A stretch of 64,000 bases of DNA from CAVXDY01 sp963760715 (GCA_963760715.1 CAVXDY010000007.1:124001-188000); one strand, 5' to 3'. Shown: positions 8,347-17,483, counted from the first letter of the stretch. Numbers and translations are program-made. Notes: generated by a model from the letters alone, not told the origin.

Positions 8347-8760
8347 CCGGTGACCGGTGGGGCCGGCCTGCACCAGCTCGGTCAGCACGCCGAGGCCCGA
8401 GCGGGGGTGCACGAACGCGACCATGTGCCCGCCCAGGCCCCGCCGGGGGCGCGCGTCGATCAGCTCGGCGCCGCGCGAGCGCAGGTCGGCGAGCGCGGCC
8501 TCCAGGTCGGGAACGGCGAACGCCACGTGGTGGAAGCCCTCGCCGCGCGCCTCCATGAAGCGCGCGATGGCGCTCTCGGAATCCAGCGGCGCGATCAGCT
8601 CCACCTGGCCGCCCTCCTCGCCGCAGAGCACGGCCTCCACGCCCTGCTCGTCCATGACCTCGCGGAGCACGGGCGTCAGGCCCAGCGAGCGCTCGAGCCG
8701 GGCGAGCCCCCGATCGAGGTCGGCCACGACGTAGCCCACGTGGTGGAGCGGGCCGAGCAC
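8344..8760 (-). CDS. mce: Methylmalonyl-CoA epimerase (VOC fold)
   Basis: This 138-residue vicinal-oxygen-chelate protein has the paired motifs HHVGYVV, VELIAPL, GFHHVAFAV and a C-terminal GLGVLTEL. They supply the His/Glu metal ligands typical of the family. It interconverts (S)- and (R)-methylmalonyl-CoA in propionate and odd-chain or branched-chain degradation. No mutase or carboxylase is in this window. GTG 8760 lies 5 nt after the stop of the NAPRTase gene, so it is in an operon with 8766-11775. Confidence 0.85.
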   Translation of the reverse strand: MLGPLHHVGYVVADLDRGLARLERSLGLTPVLREVMDEQGVEAVLCGEEGGQVELIAPLDSESAIARFMEARGEGFHHVAFAVPDLEAALADLRSRGAELIDARPRRGLGGHMVAFVHPRSGLGVLTELVQAGPTGHR

Positions 8761-8765
8761 GGCGG

Positions 8766-9860
8766 CTAGACCACCCGCTCCAGGCGCGGGTTGTGCTGCT
8801 CATCGCGGCCGACCTTCGCGCACGGCACGCCCTCCACGCGCACGACGTCGGCCGTGTAGTCGTTCCGTCCGTCGAGCAGCGAGGTGCCCACCCCGTAGGC
8901 GTCCACGGGGACCGCGGCCTCCTCGAACTCCCGGATGCGCTGGGCGTCGAACCCGCCCGAGGCCACGATGCGCACGGCGCGGTGGCCGGCGTTGTCGAGG
9001 GCCCGCCGCACCTTCCAGACCAGCTCCGGCACCACACCGGTGGGGCGGAAGCGGCCCAGCTCGTGCCACAGCGAGCGGTCGACCATCGTGCTGGAGGTGT
9101 CCAGCCGCACGCCCCACAGCCGCGGGCCGAGGGCGTCGGCGACCTCGAGGGCGGTGCGCACCGAGTCGTTCTCGAAGTCCACCAGCACGGTCACGTGCAG
9201 CTCGTCGGCGAAGCGGTCGGCGAACTTCCGGGCGGCGAGCGCGGTGTCGCCCCCGTACGCGGCGATCAGGCCGTGCGGGACGGTCCCCATCCCCTTCCCG
9301 CCCCACCACGAGGCCTGGGCGTCCGTGGAGACGCCGATGGCCCCGGCGATGTGCGCGGCCCAGCCGTCGCCGGTCTGCACCTGCCAGTGGTCGAACCGGG
9401 CCGGGAAGTAGAGGATCGGCTTCCCGCGCGCGGCCTCGACCACGCCGCGCACGTTCCGCCCGATGAGCGTCCGGCGGGCGAGCACCCCGAGGTAGAGCGT
9501 CTCGAGGTGGGCGAACAGGCTGTAGTCGCCCTGGATGGTGAGGACGGTCTCCCAGGGCTCGATGGCGTCCCCGTCGTGCAGCGCCCACACCTCGAGGCGG
9601 TCCCAGCCCTCCTCCCAGCCGCCGTCCGGCAGCCGCCGGCCGGAGCAGAGCTTCAGGATGGCCAGCGCCTCGTCCACCCCTCCCAGCACCGAGCGCTCGC
9701 GCTGGAAGACCTGCATCAGGACGTCGGGGCGGTGGGCGTCGCTCTCGAGCACCTCCCGGGTGAACGTGAAGTAGGCGTCGCTGTAGTAGCCGTCGCGCAT
9801 CTTCTCGACGGGCAGCTGGAAGGTGGCGGGGTCCAGCCGCGTGCGCCGCTCGGTCCTCAT
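8766..9860 (-). CDS. pncB: Nicotinate phosphoribosyltransferase
   Basis: This 364-residue enzyme converts nicotinate and PRPP to nicotinate mononucleotide in NAD salvage. Recognisable blocks are KMRDGYYSDAYF near the N-terminus, a GTVPHGLIAAYGGD segment (the catalytic/phosphate region), VRLDTS and IVASGGFD. It is short, as in the PncB2-type branch. ATG 9860 overlaps the upstream TGA (ATGA), which shows tight coupling with the YcnI gene. Nicotinamide-specific activity cannot be excluded from sequence alone. Confidence 0.85.
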   Translation of the reverse strand: MRTERRTRLDPATFQLPVEKMRDGYYSDAYFTFTREVLESDAHRPDVLMQVFQRERSVLGGVDEALAILKLCSGRRLPDGGWEEGWDRLEVWALHDGDAIEPWETVLTIQGDYSLFAHLETLYLGVLARRTLIGRNVRGVVEAARGKPILYFPARFDHWQVQTGDGWAAHIAGAIGVSTDAQASWWGGKGMGTVPHGLIAAYGGDTALAARKFADRFADELHVTVLVDFENDSVRTALEVADALGPRLWGVRLDTSSTMVDRSLWHELGRFRPTGVVPELVWKVRRALDNAGHRAVRIVASGGFDAQRIREFEEAAVPVDAYGVGTSLLDGRNDYTADVVRVEGVPCAKVGRDEQHNPRLERVV

Positions 9861-10525
9861 CGCGTCTCCTCGTCGTCCTCCGGCAGCCGCGCCGGGCGGG
9901 TCAACCACAGCAGGCCCACGCCCACGGCCGCGAGGGCCGAGATGCCGATCGCGATGACGCCCAGCCAGATCCCGGCGCCGGAGTCGCCGTCGCCACCGCC
10001 GGTGGCGGAGGGCGCCGGCACGCCCGACACCACGGTGCCGGCCGGCACGATCTCCATCTGCGACGCCGGACCCGGCGATCCCGGCCCGGTCTCCTGGGAG
10101 CTGCCGCCCTCCGCCACGGGCGTCCCGGTCCACGGCTTCACCTGGCCGTCCTGGTACGTCTGGAGCACCTTCCACAGCACCGTGCCGGTCTGGAACGGCG
10201 TCGCCAGCATCGTGAAGTCCGCGTACCGGCCGACGGGGATCGTCCCGCCCTGGAAGGTCACGCCGCGAAGGCGCCCGTCGGTGGCCAGCTGGGGCTTCAC
10301 GGTCCAGCCCCGGGGGGGCTCGCCGAAGCTGTAGACCGTGACCTGGCTGGGGAACTGCACGTGCACGGCCGTGGTGGGGAGGTTGCGCTCGGTGGGCACC
10401 CGCACGGTCAGCTCCAGCGCCTTCCCCTGCTCCACCTGGGCGGGCAGCACGTCCACGTGAGCCGCGGCGGGCGCCGCCACCGCCAGCGAGGCGACCAGCC
10501 CCGCCAGCGCGATCCGTGCTCTCAC
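9857..10525 (-). CDS. YcnI-like (DUF1775) secreted, membrane-anchored copper-related protein
   Basis: This 222-residue protein starts at GTG 10525, overlapping the SRPBCC stop. A signal peptide ends near AAAHVDV, so after cleavage the mature protein would start with the His that binds Cu(II) in YcnI-family proteins. The beta-sandwich domain runs to about residue 150, then comes a Pro/Gly/Ser linker, one transmembrane helix near the C-terminus and a charged tail. The likely role is extracytoplasmic copper binding or trafficking. A CopC-CopD fusion occurs separately at 32544. Confidence 0.8.
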   Translation of the reverse strand: MRARIALAGLVASLAVAAPAAAHVDVLPAQVEQGKALELTVRVPTERNLPTTAVHVQFPSQVTVYSFGEPPRGWTVKPQLATDGRLRGVTFQGGTIPVGRYADFTMLATPFQTGTVLWKVLQTYQDGQVKPWTGTPVAEGGSSQETGPGSPGPASQMEIVPAGTVVSGVPAPSATGGGDGDSGAGIWLGVIAIGISALAAVGVGLLWLTRPARLPEDDEETR

Positions 10526-10947
10526 GCGCGCAGCGTGTCGGTGAGGGCGTCGAGCATGGCGACGTAGATTAGAGCCTGAGCCCGCTCGGTCAGCGTCATC
10601 CGGTAGGTGAAGGCCATCGGGCCCTCCGCGCGCGCGTCGATCGTCAACCGCGTGCCGTCGGGCTCGGGCTCGAACAGGGTGCGCGTGATGGCCCGAAGCC
10701 CCAGCGCCCGCGCCTCCCAGGCGATCTCCCGCTCGGGGTCCACGGTCGTCAGCACGGGCCGCGTGTAGAAGTCGCGTCCCCGGGGATGCCGGAGATGGAG
10801 GTCGAGCGGCGTGCCCGGGGCAAGGGGCCCGTCGAGGCGCGCGCTCTCGCAGTGCGGGTTCCACGCGGGCCACCCGGCGAAGTCGGTCCATCGGGCCCAG
10901 GCCGCCGCCGGCGCCGCCGGGGCGACGACCGTCACCGTGACGCTCAA
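10522..10947 (-). CDS. SRPBCC-family ligand-binding protein
   Basis: This 141-residue protein of the START/polyketide-cyclase fold contains AAAWARWTDFAGWPAWNP near the N-terminus and the strand pattern REIAWEARALGL typical of the family. Members bind hydrophobic ligands, and the substrate is unknown here. The start is TTG 10947, directly after the upstream TGA, and its own TGA overlaps the GTG of the YcnI gene, so translation is coupled through this operon. Confidence 0.7.
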   Translation of the reverse strand: MSVTVTVVAPAAPAAAWARWTDFAGWPAWNPHCESARLDGPLAPGTPLDLHLRHPRGRDFYTRPVLTTVDPEREIAWEARALGLRAITRTLFEPEPDGTRLTIDARAEGPMAFTYRMTLTERAQALIYVAMLDALTDTLRA

Positions 10948-11775
10948 TCAGCCGGCGGTCGCCGGGTCGGCCGCCTCGGCCCGGAGCAGGGCCTCCATGG
11001 CCGCCCGCCCCACGAGCAGATCGCTCTCGCTGGGCTCCCGCGTGGCGAAGCCCGACTGCATCGCGTGGCCCACGCCGTGCACGACCCGCGAGACGGGGTG
11101 CCCGGGGCGGCGCGCCGAGAACGCGAACACCTCCACCGCGCAGCCGATGCTGAGGGCGGCCACGACCGACCGCCCCCCGATGGCGCGCCGCCGCAGCAGC
11201 TTGCGCGCGATGGTGTTCCCGATGGTGGTGGAGACCAGCAGCGGGAGGATCAGGTTGCTGCCGCAGCGGTCGTGCTCCTTGGCGTGGTCGGCCGCCTGCG
11301 CCACCTCGTCCTCGCCTCCGGCCTCGTACGCGGCGATGCTCTTGTGCTCCACCGCGTGCCACACGGCCGCCCGCGACCCGCGGAGCGTCACCAACGCGGG
11401 GGCCAGGCCCGCCACGGCGCCCACGGCCTCCTGGGCGAGCACGGACCGCAGCCGGCGCCGGGCCAGGGCGGCGACCGCCGACGCGCCCACGGCGGCCACG
11501 ATCGCGCGCCGGTCCTCCATCGCGAAGCGGGCCTGCGGCAGGCCGCGCCGCACCGAGGGGAGCACCGCGAACGCCTCGCCCAGGCGCACGAGCCCGCGGA
11601 CGAGCGGAACGTCGGCGAGCGGGCCGGCGCCGAGCAGGCGCTTGCGGCCCGAGGCCACGATCAGCCGGCCGTCGTCCCCCCGCACGGCGGCGGCCCAGTG
11701 GCGCGGCCCGTGCACCAGGAGGCCGTTGGCGAGGGCCATCCCGCCGAGGCGGTTGCTGCGCGGCGGGTCGGCCAT
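10948..11775 (-). CDS. DUF1385 (YqhQ-like) family protein
   Basis: This 275-residue protein starts with GGMALANGLLVHGPRHWA, the family signature, and has AVWHAVEHKSIAAYE and HDRCGSNL in the centre. These conserved His/Glu/Asp residues suggest a metal site. Canonical YqhQ is a membrane protein, and the moderately hydrophobic segments here (about residues 85-130 and 175-225) fit weak membrane helices. The biochemical function of the family is unknown. It is the first gene of the run 11775-7017 and has its own leaderless promoter. Confidence 0.75.
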   Translation of the reverse strand: MADPPRSNRLGGMALANGLLVHGPRHWAAAVRGDDGRLIVASGRKRLLGAGPLADVPLVRGLVRLGEAFAVLPSVRRGLPQARFAMEDRRAIVAAVGASAVAALARRRLRSVLAQEAVGAVAGLAPALVTLRGSRAAVWHAVEHKSIAAYEAGGEDEVAQAADHAKEHDRCGSNLILPLLVSTTIGNTIARKLLRRRAIGGRSVVAALSIGCAVEVFAFSARRPGHPVSRVVHGVGHAMQSGFATREPSESDLLVGRAAMEALLRAEAADPATAG

Positions 11776-11781
11776 GGCACC

Positions 11782-11787
11782 AATGTA
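11782..11787 (-). promoter_or_regulatory. Leaderless -10 (TACATT) of the DUF1385 operon
   Basis: On the minus strand TACATT (11787-11782) ends 6 nt before ATG 11775. It probably starts the operon running down to ychF. The divergent gene at 11826 has TATCGT at 11810-11815, 10 nt before its ATG. Confidence 0.55.
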
Positions 11788-11825
11788 GCGCCCGCCCTGC
11801 GGCGGGGCCTATCGTTTCCGGCGAC

Positions 11826-13427
11826 ATGGCACGCGCAGTGGCCGGCAGCGAGATCGATCGCGCGCAGGTTCGGCTGGCGGAGCTCGTGGCCGCGCTCTCG
11901 CTCGGCATCGACCTCGGCTTCGGGCAGCCGATGGAGCACGTCCTGCGGCAGTGCCTGATCGCCCTGCGGCTCGCCGAGGGGATGGGGCTCGACGACGAGC
12001 AGCGCGCGGTCGTCTACTACACCGCCCTGCTCATCAACGTCGGCTGCCACTCCGACGCCCACGAGCAGGCCAAGTGGTTCGGCGACGACATCGCCGTGAA
12101 GTCGATCAAGTACGACCACGAGCCCAGGAGCCTGCGGATGACCGCCACGGCGATGCGGTTCATCGGCTCCGGGCACCCGCCGCTCCACCGATTCCGGCTC
12201 GGGCTCGAGTTCGCGCTCTCCGGGCACCGCGAGGTCGACGACATGGTCGCCCACCATGCGGCCATCGCGCGAACGATGGCGGAGCAGCTCTCCCTGCCGG
12301 ACGATGTCGTGGAGGCCGTCGGCGCGGCATACGAGCGCTGGGACGGACGCGGCTGGCCGGGCGACCTCGAGGGCGAGGGGGTCCCGCTCGCGTCCCGCCT
12401 CGCGCAGGTCGCCGAGTTCGTCGAGGTCGCGAACCGCATGGGAGGGGTGGAGGCCGCGAGGCAGCTCGCGCGCGAGCGGCGCGGCGGGGACTTCGACCCG
12501 GCGCTGGCCGACCTGGTGGAGGCCGAGGCCGACGTCATCCTGTCCGGTCTCGACACGATCGGGGTGTGGGACGCCGTGATCGGGGCCGAGCCGGCGCTCG
12601 CCGTCGTGCTGGCGGGCGACCGCCTCGACGCGGCGCTCCTGGCGATCGCCGGCTTCGTCGACCTGAAGTCGCCCTACTTCCTGGGGCATGGACGGGCGGT
12701 CTCCGATCTCGCCGCGCAGGCGGGCGCAGGCTCGGGGCTGGGCGAGGCCGACGTGCGACGACTGCGCCGCGCCGGGCTGGTGCACGGCCTCGGCCGGCTC
12801 GGGGTCTCGAACGCCATCCTGGACAAGCGCGGAGCGCTCGGCGCCGGCGAGTGGGAGCGCGTGCGCCTTCAGCCCTACCTGACCGATCGCATGCTGCGCC
12901 AGTCCGAGGCCCTCGCGCCCGTCGCCCGGATCGCCGTGCAGCACCGGGAGCGCCTCGACGGCTCGGGCTACCCGCACGGGCTCTCCGGCGCCGGGATCTC
13001 CCGCGAGGCGCGCATCCTCGCCGCCGCGGACGCCTATCAGGCGATGCGCGAGGCGCGACCCCACCGCCTCGAGCGCTCCGCCCAGGAGGCCGCGGCCGAG
13101 CTGCGGGCCGACGTCCGGGCGGGCCGCCACGACGCCGACGCCGTCGAGGCGGTGCTCGGCGCCGCCGGCCACCGCGTGGCGCGGCGCCGAGAGGGCCCGG
13201 CGGGGCTGACGCGGCGCGAGGTCGATGTCCTGAGGCTCCTCGCGCGGGGACTCTCCAACAGGGAGATCGCCGAGCGGCTCGTGATCTCCCCGAAGACGGT
13301 CGCCAACCACGCCGAGCACATCTACGGGAAGATCAACGCCTCGGGCCGCGCCGCGGCGGGCCTGTTCGCGATGCAGCACGGCCTCCTGCCCGAGGAGGAG
13401 TTCCCCCCCGCGGGCATCGCCGCCTGA
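11826..13427 (+). CDS. Tandem degenerate HD-GYP domains with C-terminal LuxR-type HTH
   Basis: This 533-residue regulator has two HD-GYP-like repeats (about 15-200 and 265-420) and a LuxR HTH (about 460-525; LTRREVDVLRLLARG, NREIAERL). Both repeats have lost key metal ligands. The first has CHSDAHE and DGRGWP, and the second reads VHGLGRLG where HDIGK(I/L)G is expected, though RLDGSGYP is kept. I infer a sensor (perhaps binding a cyclic dinucleotide) rather than a phosphodiesterase, controlling transcription. It is transcribed divergently from the DUF1385 operon. No receiver or PAS domain is seen. Confidence 0.8.
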   Translation: MARAVAGSEIDRAQVRLAELVAALSLGIDLGFGQPMEHVLRQCLIALRLAEGMGLDDEQRAVVYYTALLINVGCHSDAHEQAKWFGDDIAVKSIKYDHEPRSLRMTATAMRFIGSGHPPLHRFRLGLEFALSGHREVDDMVAHHAAIARTMAEQLSLPDDVVEAVGAAYERWDGRGWPGDLEGEGVPLASRLAQVAEFVEVANRMGGVEAARQLARERRGGDFDPALADLVEAEADVILSGLDTIGVWDAVIGAEPALAVVLAGDRLDAALLAIAGFVDLKSPYFLGHGRAVSDLAAQAGAGSGLGEADVRRLRRAGLVHGLGRLGVSNAILDKRGALGAGEWERVRLQPYLTDRMLRQSEALAPVARIAVQHRERLDGSGYPHGLSGAGISREARILAAADAYQAMREARPHRLERSAQEAAAELRADVRAGRHDADAVEAVLGAAGHRVARRREGPAGLTRREVDVLRLLARGLSNREIAERLVISPKTVANHAEHIYGKINASGRAAAGLFAMQHGLLPEEEFPPAGIAA

Positions 13428-13432
13428 ACCGC

Positions 13433-13813
<381 letters not shown>

Positions 13814-13849
13814 CTGGGTCGCCTCCTTCGTCCGATTGTGGCGGCAGGC

Positions 13850-14012
13850 TAGTGTCGTGAGTCGCTAGTTCGTATGCAGTTCCCGAGCGAATCTCCCGCG
13901 AGACAAGGACGCAGATCTCCCGCAATATCGGGAATATTGTGGGAGTCGAGGACGCTGTATCGCGATGAGATGCAGCCGGGAACTGCCATGTAATTAGTGA
14001 CTCAGGACACTA
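13850..14012. mobile_element. 163-bp palindromic MITE with 34-bp terminal inverted repeats
   Basis: The element runs from TA to TA within CTAG at both ends, the target preference of IS630/Tc1-type elements. The terminal repeats 13852-13885 and 13977-14010 match at most positions (outer end GTGTCxTGAGTC, inner end GCAGTTCCCG). The interior is also self-complementary (for example CTCCCGCAATAT against ATATTGTGGGAG), so the whole element can fold into one long hairpin. It holds no reading frame and is visibly more AT-rich than its flanks. It needs a transposase from elsewhere. Confidence 0.8.
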
Positions 14013-14076
14013 GATGCGGTGCGCCTGCGCGTCCTGAGGCGTTCGACCCATCTTTGGTGCTCCTCGCGCCGCCCGC

Positions 14077-15708
14077 TCAGCGCCGCGCCCGCCGCTCCTC
14101 CAGGCGCCGCTCCGCCGCCAGGCGCCCGGCCGCCGGGTCGCTCGTGTCCACGAAGGTCATCATCGCGGCGATCGCGCGGTGGCCCGCCTCGTCCCGGATC
14201 AGGCGGTGCATCTCGCGCGCCACCCACCGGTACGACTCGTGGCCCTGCGGCTGGCTGCGCAGCTCGATCAGGTGCATGGCCTCGCGCGCGTTCATGGTCA
14301 TCGTGAACCGGATCCGGTGGGCGAGGGTCACGGCGTACGAGGCCTCGACCGGCATGTCGGTCACCAGGCGGTCATAGAGCTCGGTGCAGGATTCCTGCAC
14401 GGCCGCGTAGGCGTCGCCGGCGCCGGCCGCGGCGACCTCGTCGGGAACCGCGTACCCCAACGCGGGTGTGAGCGGCTGGGCCTGGAGGCTCAGCATCCGG
14501 TGGCGCTGGAGGTCGCGGTAGGCGCCGTAGTCGCAGACCACCTCGAACGCGTAGACCGTGGCCTCGAGCGCCCGCCCCGGGCGCTGGCGCCGGTCGCCGC
14601 GCCGGCCGGCCCACGCCGCGAGCGCGGCCTCGCGCCGGTCGGGCTCGAGCGCCGCGACGCGCTGCCGCACCTCGCCCAGGTCCCGTCCGCTGGCGGGCCA
14701 CAGGGCCTGCGCCAGGACGCGGGCCTCGCCGTCCGGGTCGAAGTCCACGAGGCGCACCGCCGGCCCGTCCTCGCGGTCGGCGGAGGGCAGCAGCAGGCCG
14801 GCGGCCAGCTCGGCCGCGGTGGCCTCGCCCGCGCGCAGGTAGGCCCCGTGGGCCACGCCCCGGTCCGGGCGGTCGACGCGGGTCAGGAACGCCGGGATGA
14901 CCTTGCGCAGCTCGCGAAGCAGGGACGCGGCGCACTCCCGCGCCTCGGGCAGCGGGTGCGCGCCCATCCGGATGAGCATCGCCTCGTAGGCCTGGCCGGA
15001 CCCGAAGATGCCCACGTTGGCCGTCGTGGCGGCCGGCAGCAGCCCGCGCAGCAGGTCGAGGGCTGCGGCGCGCACCGCCCGGTCGCGGGCGGCGGCGGGC
15101 ACCGCCGGATCCTCCGGCACCCGGGCCCCCACGTGCTCGACCAGCCGCGGCAGCAGCTCGGCGTAGCCCTCGAAGGCACCGTCGAGCGTCGCCGCGTAGG
15201 CGGGGCCGTGCTCGGGATGCTCCATCACCGCCGCGGGGCGGTGGTACCGGAACCGGCCGCCGGGGCGATCGGAGTAGGGGATGTAGCGCGTCAACTGCTC
15301 GAGGTAGCTCGCCAGGCGGCCCCACTGGAGCACCTTGGTGAGCAGGTTGGACGCGCCCTCCACCGCCACGTGGGCGCCGCCGAGCTGGGCCACCGAGTCG
15401 TCGCCGTATTCCGCGAGCACGCGCTCGTAGAGGGCCTCGGCGCGCGCCTCGCCCACGGCGGCCGGCCCGGCCCCCGCCTCCCGCTCGCCGGCGGTGATGA
15501 ACTCGTCCAGCAGCAGGCGCCGGAGCGACTTGGGGCTGCGCGAGTAGCGCGCGAAGAGCGCGCCCTTGACCACCTCGGGCAGGTTGGTGAGGGCGAAGAC
15601 CGTTCCGGTGGTGTCCGTGACGTAGGGGGCCACGCGCTCACGCTCGAGATCGCTCAGATCGTGCTCGCCCACCGCGCCCCCGTCCCGGCCGATTTTGCCC
15701 GCGTCCAC
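14077..15708 (-). CDS. Tandem ThyX-like (FAD-dependent thymidylate synthase family) protein
   Basis: This 543-residue protein is built from two ThyX-like halves. The N-half contains TRYIPYSD and a GSGQAYEAMLIRMGAHPLPEA helix. The C-half contains RHRMLSLQAQPLTP, matching only the RHRxxS part of the ThyX motif, and LRSQPQGHESYRWVAREMHR near the end. Ordinary ThyX is about 220-250 residues with a complete RHRxxSxNxxSxR motif. Here neither half keeps it, so I would not assign thymidylate synthesis. A flavin or nucleotide-binding role is possible. The start is GTG 15708, divergent from the subtilase gene. Confidence 0.7.
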   Translation of the reverse strand: MDAGKIGRDGGAVGEHDLSDLERERVAPYVTDTTGTVFALTNLPEVVKGALFARYSRSPKSLRRLLLDEFITAGEREAGAGPAAVGEARAEALYERVLAEYGDDSVAQLGGAHVAVEGASNLLTKVLQWGRLASYLEQLTRYIPYSDRPGGRFRYHRPAAVMEHPEHGPAYAATLDGAFEGYAELLPRLVEHVGARVPEDPAVPAAARDRAVRAAALDLLRGLLPAATTANVGIFGSGQAYEAMLIRMGAHPLPEARECAASLLRELRKVIPAFLTRVDRPDRGVAHGAYLRAGEATAAELAAGLLLPSADREDGPAVRLVDFDPDGEARVLAQALWPASGRDLGEVRQRVAALEPDRREAALAAWAGRRGDRRQRPGRALEATVYAFEVVCDYGAYRDLQRHRMLSLQAQPLTPALGYAVPDEVAAAGAGDAYAAVQESCTELYDRLVTDMPVEASYAVTLAHRIRFTMTMNAREAMHLIELRSQPQGHESYRWVAREMHRLIRDEAGHRAIAAMMTFVDTSDPAAGRLAAERRLEERRARR

Positions 15709-15728
15709 CCGACGGGCATCCTAGTGCC

Positions 15729-17099
15729 GTGCGGTGCCCACGCCTGCCGGCCGCGGCCCTCGCCGCGACCCTCCTCGCGCTCGTCCTCACGGCCTCGGCC
15801 CAGGCCCGCCCGTCGGTGCTCGCGCGGGTGGCCCCGGGCGCCGCGGCGGAGCGGCTCGGGCCGGCGGCGCGGCCCGCGCTGGCCCCGGGCGTGGTGCGCC
15901 TGCTGGAGCGGCGGGCCGGCCATCCCCTGCCCGCCCTGCGCCGCTGGTACCGCGTGCCGGCGACGAGCGCGGCCGGCGCCCGGCGGCTCGCCCGGGCCCT
16001 CGACGCCCGCCCGGGCATCGCCGTGCGCGTCGCCGCGCGCCTGGCGCCGCCCCCCTCCATCTGCCGGATTCCCCCGCCGGGGGGCTGGCCGCTCGTGACC
16101 GCCGGCGCGCCCACGCCGGACCTGACCCCGTTCCAGGACCACCGCGCCGGGCTCGCGATGCCGCCCGGCGCCGCCGGCGCGGGGGTGACGATCGCGGACG
16201 TCGAGTACGACTGGCGCCCGGGTCACGAGGAGCTGGCCGCGCGCTCGCTGCCCGCTCCCGTGGCGCCCGCCGGGGGGCTCGACCCGACCTTCCTCGCGAA
16301 GGAGCACGGCACCGCCGTGCTGGCCCTGCTCGGCGCCGCCGACGACGGCCGTGGCGTGAGCGGGCTCGCCCCCGCCGCGGCGCTGCGGCCGCGCTCCCCG
16401 TTCTCGCAGAGCGGCGACTACGAGCTCCCGGCCGCGATCGCCGACGCGGCCGCCGGGCTCCGCCCGGGCGACGTCCTGCTGGTCGAGCAGCAGATCCTGG
16501 TCGACTCCGACCCCTCCCCCGCGGTCCGGCGCCTCGTGCTGGCGCCGGTGGAGGCCGATCCCCTCTCGCGCGACGTCATCGCGGCCGCCACGGCCGCCGG
16601 GATCGTGGTGGTCGAGCCGGCCGGCAACGAGGGCATCGACCTCGGCTCCCTGGGGAGCCCGTGGCTGGGCGTCACGGCCGGCGAGGCGGGCTCCTCCGGC
16701 GCGCTGATGGTGGGCGCGGGCGGCTCCGCCGTGTCGGTGAGCGGCGACCTGCGAACCGGGGTCCGGTCCAACTTCGGGCGCCGCGTGGACGTTCAGGGCT
16801 ACGGAGAGGCGGTCGTGACCGCCGGCTACGGCGAGGGCTGGAGCCCGCCGGGCGACCGCGCCTACACCTCGTGCTTCGACGGCACCTCCGCCGCCGCGGC
16901 CACGGTCGCCGGCGCCGTCGCGGTGCTCCAGGGGGTCGTGGAGGCCGCGGGGCGCGCGCCCCTGACGCCCGCGGTCGTGCGGGCGCGCCTGGTGGCCACC
17001 GGGCTGCCGCAGCCCCAGGGCACGACCCAGCCCATCGGCCCGCGGCCTCAGGTGGCGGCCGCGGCGGCCCTCGCGCTCACCGCCGCTCCCGCCCCCTGA
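15729..17099 (+). CDS. Secreted subtilisin-like (S8) serine protease
   Basis: This 456-residue protein has a signal peptide (residues 1-26, ending SAQA) and an I9-like pro-region to about residue 120. The S8 domain carries the triad Asp157 (IADVEYDW), His193 (HGTAVLAL) and Ser387 (GTSAAAA). The Asp motif departs from the usual DTGI, but the spacing is right. It is exported and is probably a scavenging or surface-processing protease. GTG 15729 is 20 nt from the divergent ThyX-like start. It ends 3 nt from the convergent gene at 17103. Confidence 0.85.
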   Translation: MRCPRLPAAALAATLLALVLTASAQARPSVLARVAPGAAAERLGPAARPALAPGVVRLLERRAGHPLPALRRWYRVPATSAAGARRLARALDARPGIAVRVAARLAPPPSICRIPPPGGWPLVTAGAPTPDLTPFQDHRAGLAMPPGAAGAGVTIADVEYDWRPGHEELAARSLPAPVAPAGGLDPTFLAKEHGTAVLALLGAADDGRGVSGLAPAAALRPRSPFSQSGDYELPAAIADAAAGLRPGDVLLVEQQILVDSDPSPAVRRLVLAPVEADPLSRDVIAAATAAGIVVVEPAGNEGIDLGSLGSPWLGVTAGEAGSSGALMVGAGGSAVSVSGDLRTGVRSNFGRRVDVQGYGEAVVTAGYGEGWSPPGDRAYTSCFDGTSAAAATVAGAVAVLQGVVEAAGRAPLTPAVVRARLVATGLPQPQGTTQPIGPRPQVAAAAALALTAAPAP

Positions 17100-17102
17100 G
17101 AC

Positions 17103-17483
17103 CTACCAGGAGGCGCTGGAGCCGCTGGTGTCGGTCTGCTCCATCGGCCAGACCTCGGGCAGGTCGACCTCGAAGTGACCCTCCGCGTCCCCGTGCTTCT
17201 TGTGCCATTCGGTGAAGTTGGGGATCGAGAACCCCACCACGCGGAAGTTGGTGCGGTCGACCCGCACGATCAGCTCGCGCTCGGGGTCGAGCACCGCGAG
17301 CGCGGGGCTCGGGATGCCGTAGGAGCAGTGGTAGGCGTCCTTGTCGGCGTCGTAGCGCGTCATCGCGTCGGACGGGGTGTGCGTGCCTCCCCCGACCGCG
17401 GACGCCGGGGCCCCCGGCGGCTCCTCGGGGAGCGGTCCCCCGGGCCCCCCCTGACCGGGTGGCATGGGCGGCATGGTGCTCAT
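17103..17483 (-). CDS. Hypothetical protein with Pro/Gly-rich N-terminus
   Basis: This 126-residue protein begins with a flexible Pro/Gly stretch to about residue 35. A compact domain follows (YDADKDAY; LDPERELIVRVDR; VVGFSIPNF) that is loosely reminiscent of the DUF2283 fold; I do not recognise it with confidence. ATG 17483 overlaps the stop of the YqeY gene (ATGA), so the two are translationally coupled. No signal peptide or membrane segment is visible. Confidence 0.6.
   Translation of the reverse strand: MSTMPPMPPGQGGPGGPLPEEPPGAPASAVGGGTHTPSDAMTRYDADKDAYHCSYGIPSPALAVLDPERELIVRVDRTNFRVVGFSIPNFTEWHKKHGDAEGHFEVDLPEVWPMEQTDTSGSSASW

Noticed and set aside
14077..15708. Canonical FAD-dependent thymidylate synthase (thyX)
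   Set aside because: Length is doubled and the complete RHRxxSxNxxSxR motif is absent from both halves.
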